From assembly GCA_030446525.1 (NCBI GenBank), contig JAUJNC010000174.1, positions 1 to 11,635 on the forward strand: 11,635 nucleotides of DNA, written 5' to 3'. Positions within the stretch are counted from its first letter, which is position 1. Every line of letters begins with the position of its first letter. This document shows, in pieces, positions 1-7,639 of the stretch. This DNA comes from Armatimonadaceae bacterium (GTDB lineage Bacteria > Armatimonadota > Armatimonadia > Armatimonadales > Armatimonadaceae). Position numbers and translations under genes: made by a program. The notes beneath the pieces are model-generated. The model was not told the origin of the DNA. It searched no databases and saw only the letters and a list, made by a program, of their open reading frames with translations.

Positions 1-1
1 C

Positions 2-1222
2 GAGGCCGCGGCGCGCGCGCGGGCGCTCGGGGCGGAGCTGGCGTCGGCGCGCGAGCGGGCGCGCACCCTCCTCCGCGACGCCGAGCGCGCCCGGGAGGGG
101 GCGCTGCGCACGGCGCGCACGACCGAGGAGCGCGTCCTCCGCGCCGAGGAGGCCGCGGCCGTTATCGCCGCCGAAGAGGTGCAGAGCCGGGCCCGGCAGG
201 CGGAGCGGGATCGGGCGAAAGCGGCCCTGGCGGAGGCGGTCGCCCTGTTCGAAAGGTGGCGGGACAGGCGCCAGGCGCTGCTCACCCAGAACTTCGAGAT
301 CAACGAAAAGATCAAGGCCGCCCAGCGCGGCGCGCACGAAGCCGCGGAGCGCGCCCAGGCGGCGCGGCTGCGGGCGGCCCGCGTGGAGGCGCAGGCCGAG
401 GCGGTCGCGCTGCGCCTGGGCGAAGAGTACGACCTCGCCCCCGAGGCGGCCGTCGCCCTGACCGGCGGCGCGCCCCCGGACCGCGACACGGCACAGGAGA
501 TCGGGCGGCTCCGCCGCGAGATCAAGGCGCTCGGCAGCGTCAACACCGGGGCGATCGAGGAGTACGACCGGCTGTCGGAACGCTGGCGATTCCTCACCGA
601 ACAGCAGGCGGATCTCCTTGCGGCGCGCGCGTCACTGCTTGGCGCCATCGCCGAGATCGACGACTCCACGCGCGGCGTGTTCCTGGAAACGTACGAGGCG
701 GTCGGCAAGGCGTTCGCGGGGCTGTTCACGCGCCTGTTCGACGGCGGCGACACCGAGCTGGTGCTGACCGACCCCGACGACATCCTGGAAACGGGGATCG
801 AGATCATGGCCCAGCCGCCGGGCAAGAAACGGCAAAACCTTTCGCTGCTGTCGGGCGGCGAGCGCGCGCTCGCCGCGGTCGCGCTCTTGTTCGCGTTCCT
901 GCAGGTCAAGCCGGCGCCGTTCTGCGTGCTCGACGAGGTGGACGCCCCGCTCGATGGGGCGAACGTCGAGAAGTTCGGGGACCTGCTGCGCGAGTTCGGG
1001 CGGGAGATGCAGTTCATCATCATCACGCACAACGCCACCACGATGGAGGCCGCCCCTCTCTGGTACGGCATCACGATGCAGGAGCCGGGCATCTCGCGCG
1101 GCCTTTCCATGCGCGTGCCGGAAGCGGAGACCTCCCCCGGCCCCTCCGACGAAACCTCCCCCAGCCCCTCCCACGGGAGGGGAGGTCTATCGGAGGGGGG
1201 ACTCAGTGAGGAGGAACCGTGA
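2..1222 (+). CDS. smc: Chromosome segregation protein SMC, C-terminal part (5'-truncated by window edge)
   Basis: The frame is open from base 2, so the gene begins before the window. The first 500 bases encode an Ala/Arg/Glu-rich coiled-coil arm. The C-terminal ATPase lobe follows, with the ABC signature LSLLSGGERAL (near 839-871), Walker B FCVLDEVDAPLD (about 920-955) and the switch histidine in IIITHN (about 1016-1033). The order and the phrase LGSVNTGAIEEYDRL just before the head are typical of bacterial SMC, the ATP-driven DNA-entrapping core of condensin, which works with ScpA and ScpB in the nucleoid. The conserved protein should end near SMRVPEAE. Here a tail of about 30 residues rich in Ser, Pro and Gly follows, encoded by a palindromic repeat (1129-1200). 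The stop overlaps the next start (GTGA at 1219-1222). The family call is secure; only the tail is odd. Confidence 0.95.
   Translation, partial: EAAARARALGAELASARERARTLLRDAERAREGALRTARTTEERVLRAEEAAAVIAAEEVQSRARQAERDRAKAALAEAVALFERWRDRRQALLTQNFEINEKIKAAQRGAHEAAERAQAARLRAARVEAQAEAVALRLGEEYDLAPEAAVALTGGAPPDRDTAQEIGRLRREIKALGSVNTGAIEEYDRLSERWRFLTEQQADLLAARASLLGAIAEIDDSTRGVFLETYEAVGKAFAGLFTRLFDGGDTELVLTDPDDILETGIEIMAQPPGKKRQNLSLLSGGERALAAVALLFAFLQVKPAPFCVLDEVDAPLDGANVEKFGDLLREFGREMQFIIITHNATTMEAAPLWYGITMQEPGISRGLSMRVPEAETSPGPSDETSPSPSHGRGGLSEGGLSEEEP
1129..1200. repeat. Nested GC-rich palindromic repeat inside the smc 3' end
   Basis: CCTCCCC-type motifs occur at 1131 and 1155 and are followed by their complements. 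The inner hairpin pairs cccctccc (1165-1172) with gggagggg (1175-1182). An outer arm pairs cccctccga (1141-1149) with tcggagggg (1190-1198). ACCTCCCC (1154-1161) also mirrors GGGGAGGT (1179-1186). It looks like a copy of a short dispersed palindromic element. Elements of this style turn up in many GC-rich genomes and give Pro/Ser/Gly-rich tails when read through. It supplies the last ~30 codons of smc and sits just before the ribosome binding site of the next gene, so it could also form an mRNA hairpin there. Confidence 0.75.
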
Positions 1223-1899
1223 CCGCGACGGGGGACATCCTGGGCGGCGGCGAGGCGCTGCTGGCGCGCGTGCAGGCCGAGGCGGCCCTGTCGACGCGCA
1301 TGCGTTTCGCGCTCGGCTACCTGTTCCTGGCGGGGCTCGCGCCGGTCTGGGACGCCCTGGAGGCAAGTGGCGGCGAGATCCACCTGCTTATCGGCAACAC
1401 GGCGGGGCAGCCGACCGACGAGCAGCGCGTCGCCGGGCAGGAGTCCGCCGGCTTGCTCGCGCCGGGCCTGGACGTCGCGGCCCAGGCCCGAACCGAGCGA
1501 GCGCGGGTCGTGACCGAGACCAGCGAGTCCCTGCGCGCCAATCTTGCCCACTTCGCCCCGACCGACGGCAACGCGCGCCTGCTCGTGGCGCTCGCCCGCG
1601 GGATCGCCGGGAACCGGGTCCGCGTCCGCATCTACCCCGACGGGCGTCTCCACGCCAAGGCGTACCTGTTCGAGCGCAGTGAGGCCAGTGTCGCCCTGGT
1701 CGGGTCGTCGAACATCTCCCTGCCCTCGCCCGGCAACCCGACCGAGCTCAACGTCCTGGTCCGCGACGCGGCGGGTGTCGGCGCGGTCTCCGCCTGGTTC
1801 GACACCCTGTGGGCCGCGTCCCATGACTTTTCCCGCGACCTGTTCACGCAGCTCTCCGCCTCCTGGCCCTTTTCCGCACCGGATCCCCCTTCCCTGTAA
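1219..1899 (+). CDS. Phospholipase D-like domain protein (orphan module, no helicase part)
   Basis: 226 aa with a GTG start overlapping the smc stop. GAGGAGG at 1208-1214 supports this start at short spacing. The sequence fits the PLD-like domain found at the N-terminus of large SNF2/DEAD-type helicases of defence and repair systems: MRFALGYLFLAGL (about residues 28-40), HLLIGNT (55-61), and the active-site segment RLHAKAYLF with H145 and K147, then VGSSNIS (161-167) and TELNV (175-179). This is one HxK half-site, so catalysis would need a dimer. In the relatives I know, a helicase of many hundred residues follows a WFDxLW segment. Here the protein ends about 30 residues after it, with a Pro-rich end and a clean TAA. 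The role is unknown: possibly a nuclease remnant or a stand-alone DNA-binding/nuclease module. Confidence 0.75.
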   Translation: MTATGDILGGGEALLARVQAEAALSTRMRFALGYLFLAGLAPVWDALEASGGEIHLLIGNTAGQPTDEQRVAGQESAGLLAPGLDVAAQARTERARVVTETSESLRANLAHFAPTDGNARLLVALARGIAGNRVRVRIYPDGRLHAKAYLFERSEASVALVGSSNISLPSPGNPTELNVLVRDAAGVGAVSAWFDTLWAASHDFSRDLFTQLSASWPFSAPDPPSL

Positions 1900-1939
1900 G
1901 AGACGGGTCCGGCCAAAGGAGGCGCCATCCGGCAACCCG

Positions 1940-2416
1940 ATGACGCGGCGACAGTACCAGATCTACATCGACCGCCCGCCCGAGGCGGTCTGGGCGTTTC
2001 ACACCAACCTTTCCAACCACCGGCGCATCAGCCCCCCGGAGCAGGACGAGCAGGTGGTCGAGGGGCTGGACGCGCCGCTCGATTTGGGGGCGCGGGTGGT
2101 CTTCCGGGCGCGCCACGGCGGGCTTTTCCACACCCTGGAGGCGGAGATCGCGGAGTGGGACCCGCCGTTCCTGTTCGTGAGCCGGCAGGTGCGCGGCCCC
2201 TTCGAGTCCTGGACCCACCGCCACAAGTTCGACCCCTTCCAGCAGGGGACGTTGATGACCGACCAGATCGAGTACGAGGCCCCCTACGGACTGCTCGCGC
2301 TTCCGGTGGATCGTTTCTGGCTGGGCAAACACCTGGACCGCCTCTTCGCCTACCGTCAGAAGGAGGCCAAGCGCCTCCTCGAGCAGGTCGGAAGGATCAA
2401 GGGCAGAGACGCATGA
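1940..2416 (+). CDS. SRPBCC (START/Bet v1-like) family protein
   Basis: 158 aa, complete. It begins MTRRQYQIYIDRPPEAVWAF, the typical first strand and helix of the SRPBCC ligand-binding fold. FVSRQVRGPFESWTHRHKF (about residues 80-98) and the C-terminal helix with FAYRQKEAKRLLE are typical of the COG4276-type subgroup. These small cytoplasmic proteins have a deep hydrophobic cavity. Their ligand is usually unknown, and nothing here reveals it. The strong AAAGGAGG (1915-1922) lies 17 nt from the ATG, which is long, but no alternative start codon occurs in frame between them. The stop overlaps the next start (ATGA, 2413-2416), implying translational coupling with the glycerate kinase. The frame stays open upstream, but that part reads as a shadow of the PLD gene. 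Confidence 0.8.
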   Translation: MTRRQYQIYIDRPPEAVWAFHTNLSNHRRISPPEQDEQVVEGLDAPLDLGARVVFRARHGGLFHTLEAEIAEWDPPFLFVSRQVRGPFESWTHRHKFDPFQQGTLMTDQIEYEAPYGLLALPVDRFWLGKHLDRLFAYRQKEAKRLLEQVGRIKGRDA

Positions 2417-3549
2417 AGATCGTGCTCGCGCCGGACTCGTTCAAAGGCTCGCTGTCCGCGCCCGACGTCGCTGGGGCGATGGCGGAGGGGCTGCGGCGCG
2501 TCTGGCCGGACGCTCTCTGCGTGCCGCTCCCCGTGGCGGACGGCGGCGAGGGGACGGCCGACGCGCTGGCGGCGGCCACCGGCGGAAAGATGTTCGCTGC
2601 GACCGTGACGGGGCCGCTCGGCGAACCCGTCGCGGCCCGGTGGGCGCTGCTCGGTGACGAAGCGGCGGCGGTCGTGGAGCTGGCCGAGGCGGCCGGGCTG
2701 ACACAGATTTCGCCCGAACGGCGGGACCCCAAACAGACCACCACGCGCGGGGTGGGAGAGCTTCTGCTCCGGGCGGCGCGCCACCCCGGCGTGCGCCGCA
2801 TCCTCGTCGGTCTGGGCGGATCCGCGACCAACGACGGCGGGGCCGGGCTGCTCCGGGCGCTCGGCGTCCGCCTCCTCGACGAGGCAGGGCGCGACCTCCC
2901 CGAGGGCGGCGCGGCGCTGGCGGGACTCGCGTCCCTGGACACCTCCGGGCTGCTGCTCGACCCGTCCGCCGTCGAGGTCGTCATCGCCTGCGACGTGGAC
3001 AACCCGCTGACCGGCCCGCGCGGGGCGAGCGCCGTCTTCGGCCCGCAGAAGGGCGCGACCGCGGAGGACGTTCCCTTGCTGGACGCGGCCCTGGCGCACT
3101 ACGGGGCCGTCCTGGCACGCGCCGGGCGCGCGGTCGCGGACATACCCGGCGCCGGGGCGGCGGGCGGCACGGCGGCGGCGCTGCTGTGGCTCTTCCCCGC
3201 GGCAACGCTTCGCCCCGGCATCGAGATCGTGCTCGACGCCGTACGGTTCGAAGAGCACCTACACGAAGCGGACCTGGTGCTGACCGGCGAAGGGCGGCTG
3301 GATGCTGTGGAGCAGCTCGGCGGCAAGGTGGCGACCGGCGAACGTCGCCCGGCGCGCCGGGCCGCCGGCGTGCCTGCGCCGCGCTCGCCGGCTGCCGCTG
3401 GGGGGACGTGGACAGGGCGGCGCTCGCGGCTGCTGGGCGTAGCGCGTACTGCCTGCGCCGGCTACCTGCGGGCTCTGCCGCGCGCCGAGGTAGGTCGCGA
3501 GCACCACCCGAGCGGGCAGCGCGCTGGATCGCGCTCGAGCAGCAGATAA
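2413..3549 (+). CDS. glxK: Glycerate kinase, C-terminal end frame-disrupted
   Basis: Transfers phosphate from ATP to D-glycerate (GarK/GlxK family), feeding glyoxylate- or serine-derived carbon into glycolysis. Recognised by MKIVLAPDSFKGSLSA at the N-terminus, PVADGGEGTADAL (about residues 39-51), LGGSATNDGGAGLLRALG (about 136-153), CDVDNPLTGPRGASAVFGPQKGA (about 197-219) and TGEGRLD (about 295-301). After GGKVATGE (near 3345) this frame turns into Arg/Ala-rich sequence. Family-like residues continue in the +3 frame instead (CAALAGCRWGDVDRAALAAAG, then ALEQQIKRR). So at least one and probably several indels affect the last ~65 codons. The total length to the TAA at 3547-3549 (378 aa) matches the family, which suggests compensating indels. 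It is translationally coupled to the SRPBCC gene. Confidence 0.88.
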   Translation: MKIVLAPDSFKGSLSAPDVAGAMAEGLRRVWPDALCVPLPVADGGEGTADALAAATGGKMFAATVTGPLGEPVAARWALLGDEAAAVVELAEAAGLTQISPERRDPKQTTTRGVGELLLRAARHPGVRRILVGLGGSATNDGGAGLLRALGVRLLDEAGRDLPEGGAALAGLASLDTSGLLLDPSAVEVVIACDVDNPLTGPRGASAVFGPQKGATAEDVPLLDAALAHYGAVLARAGRAVADIPGAGAAGGTAAALLWLFPAATLRPGIEIVLDAVRFEEHLHEADLVLTGEGRLDAVEQLGGKVATGERRPARRAAGVPAPRSPAAAGGTWTGRRSRLLGVARTACAGYLRALPRAEVGREHHPSGQRAGSRSSSR

Positions 3550-3614
3550 AGCGCAGAGGAAGTGCTGTCGCCCTCGGTTCTCTGCTGGGCGTTAGAAGCG
3601 TTGGCTGGCTCAGC

Positions 3615-4399
3615 CTACCGGCAATGGCGGACCGGAGGGCTGCAGACCTTCAGTTCATCCTCGAACTGGAATCCGAGGTATGCCAGCGTATACAGACGTC
3701 GATGGGCCTTCTCCCACAACCCCAATGAATGCGTTTGCGATCTGCTTGTCGGTTCCTCCATCAATCCCATCAACCACGGCGTAAACGCCTTTCAGCAGTA
3801 ACCTGACGTTCGCCATCTCCTCTCGCCCAGCCTGCATCCATCAACTGCTCCGGTAGGTTAAACCAGCCCCATTGCGACGATTTGCCGGAACCTGCTCCCG
3901 GACGGTACCGGCCCAGATCTGCAGGCTGGTACTCCTCCTGCCGACAAATCGGGTACGTGAAACGGCGCGACGCCGAGGTTCTTGACGATCTTCCACCTCG
4001 TCTTCGACACTGCGGCCCTGACCGACCGCACTCGCTCCCCTCCGGGACCACAGGTAGCGTTCAAGGCTTTTCGCCCAGACCACTCCCTGTTTCCATTGCT
4101 CGCATTGGCTTTACCAACCGTTCTCGTCGAGCATCTGGATTAGCTCAGGGCCTTTTTCGTGCCGGTAATCTGACCAGGCGTTCCTGAGTCGGTGAGACAG
4201 CAGTTCTTGAGTTGCTCTTGCGCATCAGGCCAGCACGGTACAGCAGCGCAGGAACAGGTAGGTGCTTCGTGACGGGCCGCCGCCAGGTTTTCTGGGTGCT
4301 CCTGCCAGTTCAAAATTACCTCGGTCGGCGGCCTTGCGGCGTCTTCACCGTTGCCGAGGTCAATAGAACACGGAACTCGGAGAGTGCAGGTGCTGCCAT
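3615..4399 (-). pseudogene. Frame-broken gene behind the DNA methyltransferase, unrecognised
   Basis: No long ORF exists here, but protein-like segments can be strung together on the minus strand across frames. They are MAAPALSEFRVLLTSATVKT from the ATG at 4399, then TEVILNWQEHPENLAAARHEA, LLYRAGLMRKS, QELLSHRLRNAWSDYRHEKG...MLDENGW, VVWAKSLERYLWS, SSQWGWFNLPEQLMDAG, MANVRLLLKGVYAVVDGIDG and LWEKAHRRLYTLAYLGFQFE, ending at a TAG at 3615-3617. The start lies only 6 nt after the methyltransferase stop, so the two were probably one operon. A position behind a D12 methyltransferase suggests a cognate restriction enzyme, but I see no nuclease motif I can name. It could be genuinely decayed or merely mis-sequenced. 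The rest of 3550-4405 shows nothing else. Confidence 0.4.
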
Positions 4400-4405
4400 G
4401 CAACT

Positions 4406-5473
4406 CTACCTGCAGCAGGCGTACTCCTGGACACTGCGGCCGCCAGGCCCCGCAGCGTGCGTCCCAAATGAATACCAGTGAGGCACCGAAAAGACCTGCA
4501 CGTATTGCTTTTCTCTGGCCAGCAATTCGAGCAATTCCTTCTCATTGGGGACCGAGTTCGAGCTATACGAGAGCACGATTGTGCTCCGCCGGAAGCGGTA
4601 GAACAACTCCCTGAAGGCTTCGCAGATCGTACGCTTATATGCAAAAGGAGTGAACCGCTTCTCGATTTTCTTTGTGGCGGTGCCTTCCATAATCTTCTGA
4701 CCCTTCCAGTAGACGGAAAGTCCCTCGAGGAAGTGGTACCGCTTAATATAATCGTTGTCGTCCCGCGGGGGCGCGTACGGCGGATCCAAATAAACCAGAT
4801 CGAAGCTAGCAGGATCTACCTCGAAAATGTCTTGACAGATCACCCGGTTATCGCGCCCGTTGTCGAAAACTGCGCGGTTGTAATCGGCGACGGCCCGTTG
4901 AAATAGCTCACACAGCGGCATGCGGAGGTTGCGCCTGCCGTCGTCGTATCTAAAGTCCGTCACCGTGAACACCCCTCGCGGCTGCTTACGTGCCGCGGCG
5001 AGACACAGAGCTGCGAGAGCTAGCTCGCGTTTGTAACGGGGTAGCTGCTCAATATGCGACCAGGCGGCGTCCAAAAAGGCATGGTCTTCGTTGGGGAAAT
5101 ACAAACCTTGGAAGGTCCGCTGGATGAAGTCACGTCCGTCCGCGTTCGGTGACAGTATAAAATGAATGTCTTCCTGTTCGAGGACCACCCCGGAGTTTTC
5201 AACAAGCGCTGTGGCTACGGTCGCCGGAAAGTTAAGGAAGTCGTTAGCGACGACCTCTTTGCCCATCTCCTTCAGCGCGTAAGCGACGACGCCACTACCG
5301 CTAAATCCGTCGAGCACGGTATCAAACGGAACATCGAAGAGAATACGGACCAGATTGGGGATCACCCTATATTTGGAACCCATAAAGCGGAGACGAGGAT
5401 ACTGCGGCGTACGAGTAAGCGCGTAGCCCTCCAATGTTGCTGGGCCAAAGTCTAAATCCAATACCATCGTCAT
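4406..5473 (-). CDS. D12-class DNA adenine (N6) methyltransferase
   Basis: 355 aa, intact. The order is motif X RFMGSKYRVIPNL (about residues 29-41), SAM-binding motif I LDGFSGSG (54-61), NDF (78-80) and catalytic motif IV LVYLDPPYAPP (227-237). Then come the C-terminal VLSYSSNSVP (300-309) and the YSFGTH box (334-339), found near the end of many D12 enzymes. The X-I-IV order is that of the alpha (Dam/DpnM-like) group, which methylates adenine N6 in a short DNA target. The target is not readable from sequence. AAGGAGG (5484-5490) lies 10 nt before the first ATG and supports that start over the ATG two codons later. GC content is clearly below the neighbours (about 53% in the line I counted, against about 80% in the glycerate kinase), suggesting horizontal acquisition. 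It could be half of a restriction-modification pair or an orphan. Confidence 0.9.
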   Translation of the reverse strand: MTMVLDLDFGPATLEGYALTRTPQYPRLRFMGSKYRVIPNLVRILFDVPFDTVLDGFSGSGVVAYALKEMGKEVVANDFLNFPATVATALVENSGVVLEQEDIHFILSPNADGRDFIQRTFQGLYFPNEDHAFLDAAWSHIEQLPRYKRELALAALCLAAARKQPRGVFTVTDFRYDDGRRNLRMPLCELFQRAVADYNRAVFDNGRDNRVICQDIFEVDPASFDLVYLDPPYAPPRDDNDYIKRYHFLEGLSVYWKGQKIMEGTATKKIEKRFTPFAYKRTICEAFRELFYRFRRSTIVLSYSSNSVPNEKELLELLAREKQYVQVFSVPHWYSFGTHAAGPGGRSVQEYACCR

Positions 5474-5572
5474 ACCGGAGATGCCTCCTTCGTCCCGGAA
5501 GCAAGTTCACCGTCGCACCTGGAAAATCCTGCCTAAGAAGCAACCGGTCAGAGCGGGAGACCGGGCTAGAGC

Positions 5573-5584
5573 GAGACGCGTCTC
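5573..5584. other. Perfect 12-bp palindrome GAGACGCGTCTC
   Basis: A perfect palindrome lies in the 164-bp gap between the glycoside hydrolase end (5638) and the methyltransferase start (5473). A second inverted repeat, TTGCA-N5-TGCAA, is at 5612-5626. Either could be an operator for the methyltransferase gene, or the first could be part of a weak terminator for the hydrolase. No U-tract follows in either direction, so I do not call a terminator. Confidence 0.25.
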
Positions 5585-5637
5585 TCTATCGACAGCGATA
5601 AGGCGCGTCCCTTGCACCGGTTGCAAACCACCTCCGT

Positions 5638-7616
5638 CTATTCGAATACCACCATCACGTGGCCGCCCGTTGCGGTGACGCGGGTGTGCGCATAGCCGTC
5701 ACGATACTCGAACGCCAGATCCGCGCCGTCGGGGACGAGCTTTACGTGCGCGGGCGCGCTCTCGAGTTTCACGGACAGCGGCATGTCGACGAGGGGGAAC
5801 GCGTCCTCGATGATGTCGAGGTTCTCCGCGCGCCGGACCGGGCAGAAGCTGAGCAGATGGACGACGGTCGTCGCCCCCTTCCGGACCACGGTCGCTTCCA
5901 GATGCGAAGGGCCGCCGTCGCGGATGAGGGGGCGCGGGAGCAGGCGGTCGATACACCGCCCGAGGATCTGGCGGTACGGGACGTTTCCATACTTGCCGTA
6001 GGCGGTGAAGATCGGCACGGCGGACGTGATCACCCGGCCGTTCTGCACGATCGCGGCATGCGGGGAAAGCTTGTCGGCGGGCGTCTGCGCGTGCGAACAG
6101 AAGTGGTCGTAGCTGCGCTCGAAGTAGGGATCGACGATCCGGCAAAGGACCTGCGCCCCGTCGCCGGGCGTCATGCGGAAACCGCGCTCGTACATAACAT
6201 GATCGAGCGGGGCGATGCCGTCCGCGAGGACGCCCTCGGGCCGGAGGTAGGTGGCCGTGAACGGGGAGGCGCCCTGCGCCTGGATGCCCATCTCCGGCAA
6301 GGCCGGCTCCCCCACCTCATTCAGCGCCGCGCCGCCCCCGACGAGCAAAGCGCCCCCCGCCCGAAGATACGCCCGCAAACTGTCGCGCAGCGCACCGCCG
6401 ATGGGGAGGGAATCGGGGACGATGACAAGCTCGTATGCGCCGAGATCGTCGCCGGGGGCGACGAAGTCGAACTGGTGGCGGAGCTGCTGCAGCGCGCGTA
6501 TCAGGCCGAGCACGTCCTGGCTGGCCCGGTCGCCGCGGCTTGGGTCGATGACCACGGCGATCTGACTGAGCAGCGTCCCCCCGACGACGTAGGGCTCGCA
6601 GGCCTTGACGTGCCCATACACCTTGCCGATGAGCTGGTAGGTCGCCCCGTCCAGAGCGCCGCGCGGGTGCAGCTGGTCGCCGATGCCGTTGGTCAGGCCC
6701 TGGCTGAGTATGCTGCAGCACTCGTAGCGCAGGGCCGCCTCCGGTTTCAGCCCGCCGAAGTCCCCCCAGCTGCGGTGGAAGCGGCCGGTGTGGCTGAGCG
6801 TCGGCAGGCCCAGCGGGCGCACGAAGCGCGCCGCCGAGGGAAATACGTGTAGCCCCAGCCGCCGGTCGGGAAGGCACTCGACCTCGATGTGGCGGAGGAA
6901 CCTGCGCTCCTCCGCCAGATTGGTCTTGGGTCGGCTGTTGAACCAGATGCCCGCGGGCTCGTGCCCCTTCTGCGCCTCGTCGAGCATCTGCCGGAAGCGC
7001 CCCATGTACTCGTGGGCGACCTGGCGGAGCGTAGCGCTTGCGGTCGTCCTCGCGCGCCGGGTCCAGCCCGCTTCTTCATGCCGTCGATCGCCCACCGGGA
7101 CAGGCTGACCTGGTCCCAGCACATGTCCCAGGAAGATGCCGTCCACCAGGGCGAACTTCCGCAGCACCTCGTCGAACTGCTCGGCCAGGTAGTCCTGGTA
7201 CCGGGCTGGACATGTCCAGGATCTGCCAGCCCGGCAGCAGCGGAGAGTTACCCCCTTGACCTGCTGGTTTTGTTCGTTCATGGCGACCCACTCGGGGTGG
7301 GTATTGGCGGCATACTCGTCGCACTGCACGCTCAGGTAGATGGGCGCGCGGATCCCCCGCCCGTGCAGCGCCTCGACCTGCTCCCCCAGGAGGTCAGCCC
7401 TCTGGCCCGGCCCGGATGCCGCTCGGGCCGATCCGTGTCGTAGTACGGGTGACCGTGGTGACACTTGGCGAAGACCGTCACGCTGTCGACCTGCGCCTCG
7501 GCGAAGGTTTCCGCGAACCGGCCGGCGTCGAAATCCTGGCCGACATCCGGGATGGCCGGGCTCGTATGAAAATCCAGGTGGATCGTGCGCAAAGGGAACG
7601 TCAGCAGTTCGCTCAC
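5638..7616 (-). CDS. GHL6-like glycoside hydrolase with beta-galactosidase-type trimerisation domain, 5' part frameshifted
   Basis: About 650 aa if repaired. The start is GTG 7614-7616 with GGAGGAG at 7625-7631, 8 nt spacing. The N-terminal part reads RTIHLDFHTSPAIPDVG and SVTVFAKCHHGHPYY, then LLGEQVEALHGRGIRAPIYLS, as in the hypothetical glycosyl hydrolase 6 group and alpha-L-fucosidase-like (GH151-type) proteins. The middle part has GDQLHPRGALDGATYQLIG. LVIVPDSLPIGGALRDSLRA and ALLVGGGAALN form the amidotransferase-like trimerisation fold. From about 7030 to the stop at 5638 the frame is clean. Between 7030 and 7410 about six indels are needed to recover family sequence such as SPLLPGWQILDMSSP, MCWDQVSLSRWAIDGMKKR and LDPAREDDRKRYA. 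No signal peptide, so probably cytoplasmic and acting on imported oligosaccharides. Likely co-transcribed with the aldolase/dehydrogenase ahead of it. Exact substrate unknown. Confidence 0.75.
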
Positions 7617-7639
7617 AGGTCTATCTCCTCCATACAGCT

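Noticed and set aside
3591..3597. GTTAGAA following GGGC near the end of the glycerate kinase, resembling an attC core
   Set aside because: The last base does not fit GTTRRRY, and no partner boxes lie within 120 bp.
4478..4906. 142-aa plus-strand open frame opposite the methyltransferase
   Set aside because: Shadow of the methyltransferase gene, which has all its catalytic motifs on the other strand.
5659..6852. 397-aa open frame on the plus strand opposite the glycoside hydrolase
   Set aside because: Its composition is that of an antisense shadow in GC-rich DNA; the minus frame carries clear family motifs.
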